Shown: one piece after another, positions 4,675-5,670 of the stretch
Position numbering within the stretch: the stretch's first letter is position 1
Layout: each line of letters opens with the position of its first letter
NCBI GenBank assembly: GCA_017483425.1
Contig: JAFUWM010000232.1
Span: forward strand, 1-5,670
Source: Lachnospiraceae bacterium
GTDB lineage: Bacteria; Bacillota; Clostridia; Lachnospirales; Lachnospiraceae
Length of the DNA stretch: 5,670 nucleotides
Reading direction: 5' to 3'
Translations under genes and position numbers: made by a program
Notes under the pieces: model-generated
The model's database searches: none
What the model saw: only the letters and a program-made list of their open reading frames with translations
Told to the model about the DNA's origin: nothing

Positions 4675-5670
4675 ATGAATTTACAGGCCATTTGTGTTGC
4701 AAATTTCACAGGCTTCATACTGATAGCTTTCCTGCTCATAAGCCGGGCTATCACGAAGGCCAAAAGCCAGGCGCAGGATCACGCGTTTAACCTGATGATG
4801 TATCTCGTGATCATAGCCTGTCTCATAGAACCGTTGACTTTCTATGTAGACGGAAAACCGGGAAAACTCTCCTATTGGATAAATGTTCTAGGAGGAACCT
4901 ATCTTTACTTCGCAAACGGGCTTGGCTCTTTCCTTTTTTGTGTTTATGTGGATATAAAGCTTTATGGATACTCAAGCCGCATACGGAGGATTTATTATAA
5001 GTTCGGAGCCGTGGTTGCCTGTATTTTGCTATCACTTATTATAAATATCTGGGGAGGTTATTATTTCTATGTGGATGCCGATAACGTATACCACCGACAG
5101 CCCTTGATATACATCTTCTATATATATATGATATTCTGCTGCGTATTCAGCATATTCGTGACCTACGGACACAGGCACAGACATGGGAAGACCGCGTTTT
5201 TTCCGATATTCATGTACCTTGTTCCGATAGTCTCGGGAAGCGTCATACAGATGCTGTGGTATGGGACATCTCTTGCCTGGCTTGGTACGGCGATAGGCAT
5301 AGTTGCGCTGTATATGAGCTTCTTGAATCAGAAATCCTATCTGGACCCGCTTACGGGCTTATATAACCGGCTTTTTCTGGAGCATGCCATGTATGAGGAA
5401 AAAAGGAACTCAGGCACAGCCTGCTATGGCATTATGTTTGATATGAATTTTTTTAAAGAGATAAACGATACCTACGGACATTCCGCCGGAGACAACGCCC
5501 TTTGCGATGCCGCGGAAATAATGAAGACTATGGTTGATAACCGTTGTACGGTTTTCAGATACGCCGGGGATGAGTTCATCATACTGATGAAAACTAATAA
5601 AGAAAAGGATGTATCTGATCTGGAAGAAAAAATCCGCGAAAGAACCAGTGCTTTTAATGAGAACGTCGGA
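4675..5670 (+). CDS. Seven-helix membrane protein with GGDEF domain, putative diguanylate cyclase (3' partial)
   Basis: The frame stays open for 332 codons to the window edge, so the C-terminus is missing. Seven hydrophobic segments (about 9-26, 39-57, 68-94, 110-130, 142-164, 176-195, 199-217) alternate with loops. Basic loops (RAITKAK, SSRIRRIYYK, HRHRHGK) all fall on the same side as the C-terminal domain, which suggests outside N-terminus and cytoplasmic GGDEF. That domain opens with DPLTGLYNR (224-232), then FDMNFFKEIND (255-265), with metal ligand Asp256 and substrate residue Asn264, then GH..GD (268-273). AGDEF at 297-301 is the signature. This set predicts synthesis of cyclic di-GMP from two GTP. 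The inhibitory RxxD site is absent (Asp289-type positions read D-N-R-C at 288-291). About 50-60 residues of the domain are lost, and an EAL domain could follow. An in-frame stop at 4663 makes 4675 the first ATG, but it has no clear ribosome binding site. The sensor part matches no family I can name. Confidence 0.85.
   Translation, partial: MNLQAICVANFTGFILIAFLLISRAITKAKSQAQDHAFNLMMYLVIIACLIEPLTFYVDGKPGKLSYWINVLGGTYLYFANGLGSFLFCVYVDIKLYGYSSRIRRIYYKFGAVVACILLSLIINIWGGYYFYVDADNVYHRQPLIYIFYIYMIFCCVFSIFVTYGHRHRHGKTAFFPIFMYLVPIVSGSVIQMLWYGTSLAWLGTAIGIVALYMSFLNQKSYLDPLTGLYNRLFLEHAMYEEKRNSGTACYGIMFDMNFFKEINDTYGHSAGDNALCDAAEIMKTMVDNRCTVFRYAGDEFIILMKTNKEKDVSDLEEKIRERTSAFNENVG

Noticed and set aside
4823..5035. 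Antisense 70-codon frame within the GGDEF gene
   Set aside because: It lies wholly inside the membrane part of a better supported gene with coherent topology.

Overview
The window looks like part of a Bacillota genome, most likely Lachnospiraceae. The clues are strong AGGAGG-type ribosome binding sites, moderate GC, a lipoprotein with a long Ala/Glu/Pro linker, and a membrane GGDEF protein of a kind common in gut clostridia. The family assignment is inference. The main content is an L-rhamnose uptake and phosphorylation locus followed by a putative diguanylate cyclase gene.

Layout. At the left edge is the 3' part of an ABC permease gene (RhaP-like, 5' end outside the window). It overlaps the start of a second permease gene (RhaQ-like, 741-1760) by one base. 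A 123-bp gap with a probable promoter and a 12-bp perfect palindrome leads to a lipoprotein sugar-binding gene (rhaS-like, 1884-3029). A strong bidirectional terminator (3056-3091) separates it from the convergent rhamnulokinase gene rhaB (4511-3114, minus strand). A 163-bp divergent intergenic region (4512-4674) holds candidate promoters in both directions with a two-part inverted repeat between them. From 4675 an open frame runs plus-strand off the right edge. It encodes seven hydrophobic segments and the first part of a GGDEF domain.

How the genes fit together. The lipoprotein would capture rhamnose (or rhamnulose) outside the membrane. The two permeases, with an ATPase presumably encoded upstream, would import it without phosphorylation. 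After isomerisation by an enzyme not encoded here, RhaB would phosphorylate L-rhamnulose to L-rhamnulose-1-phosphate. The kinase identity is the firmest call and, with strong RhaS-like motifs in the binding protein, sets the substrate for the transporter. The GGDEF gene shares its upstream region with rhaB, so the two may share control, but a functional link is only suggested by position.

No RNA genes, CRISPR arrays, insertion sequences or integration signs were seen. The most interesting parts are the divergent regulatory region, the recently duplicated linker repeat in the binding protein, and the GGDEF protein that lacks the product-inhibition site.
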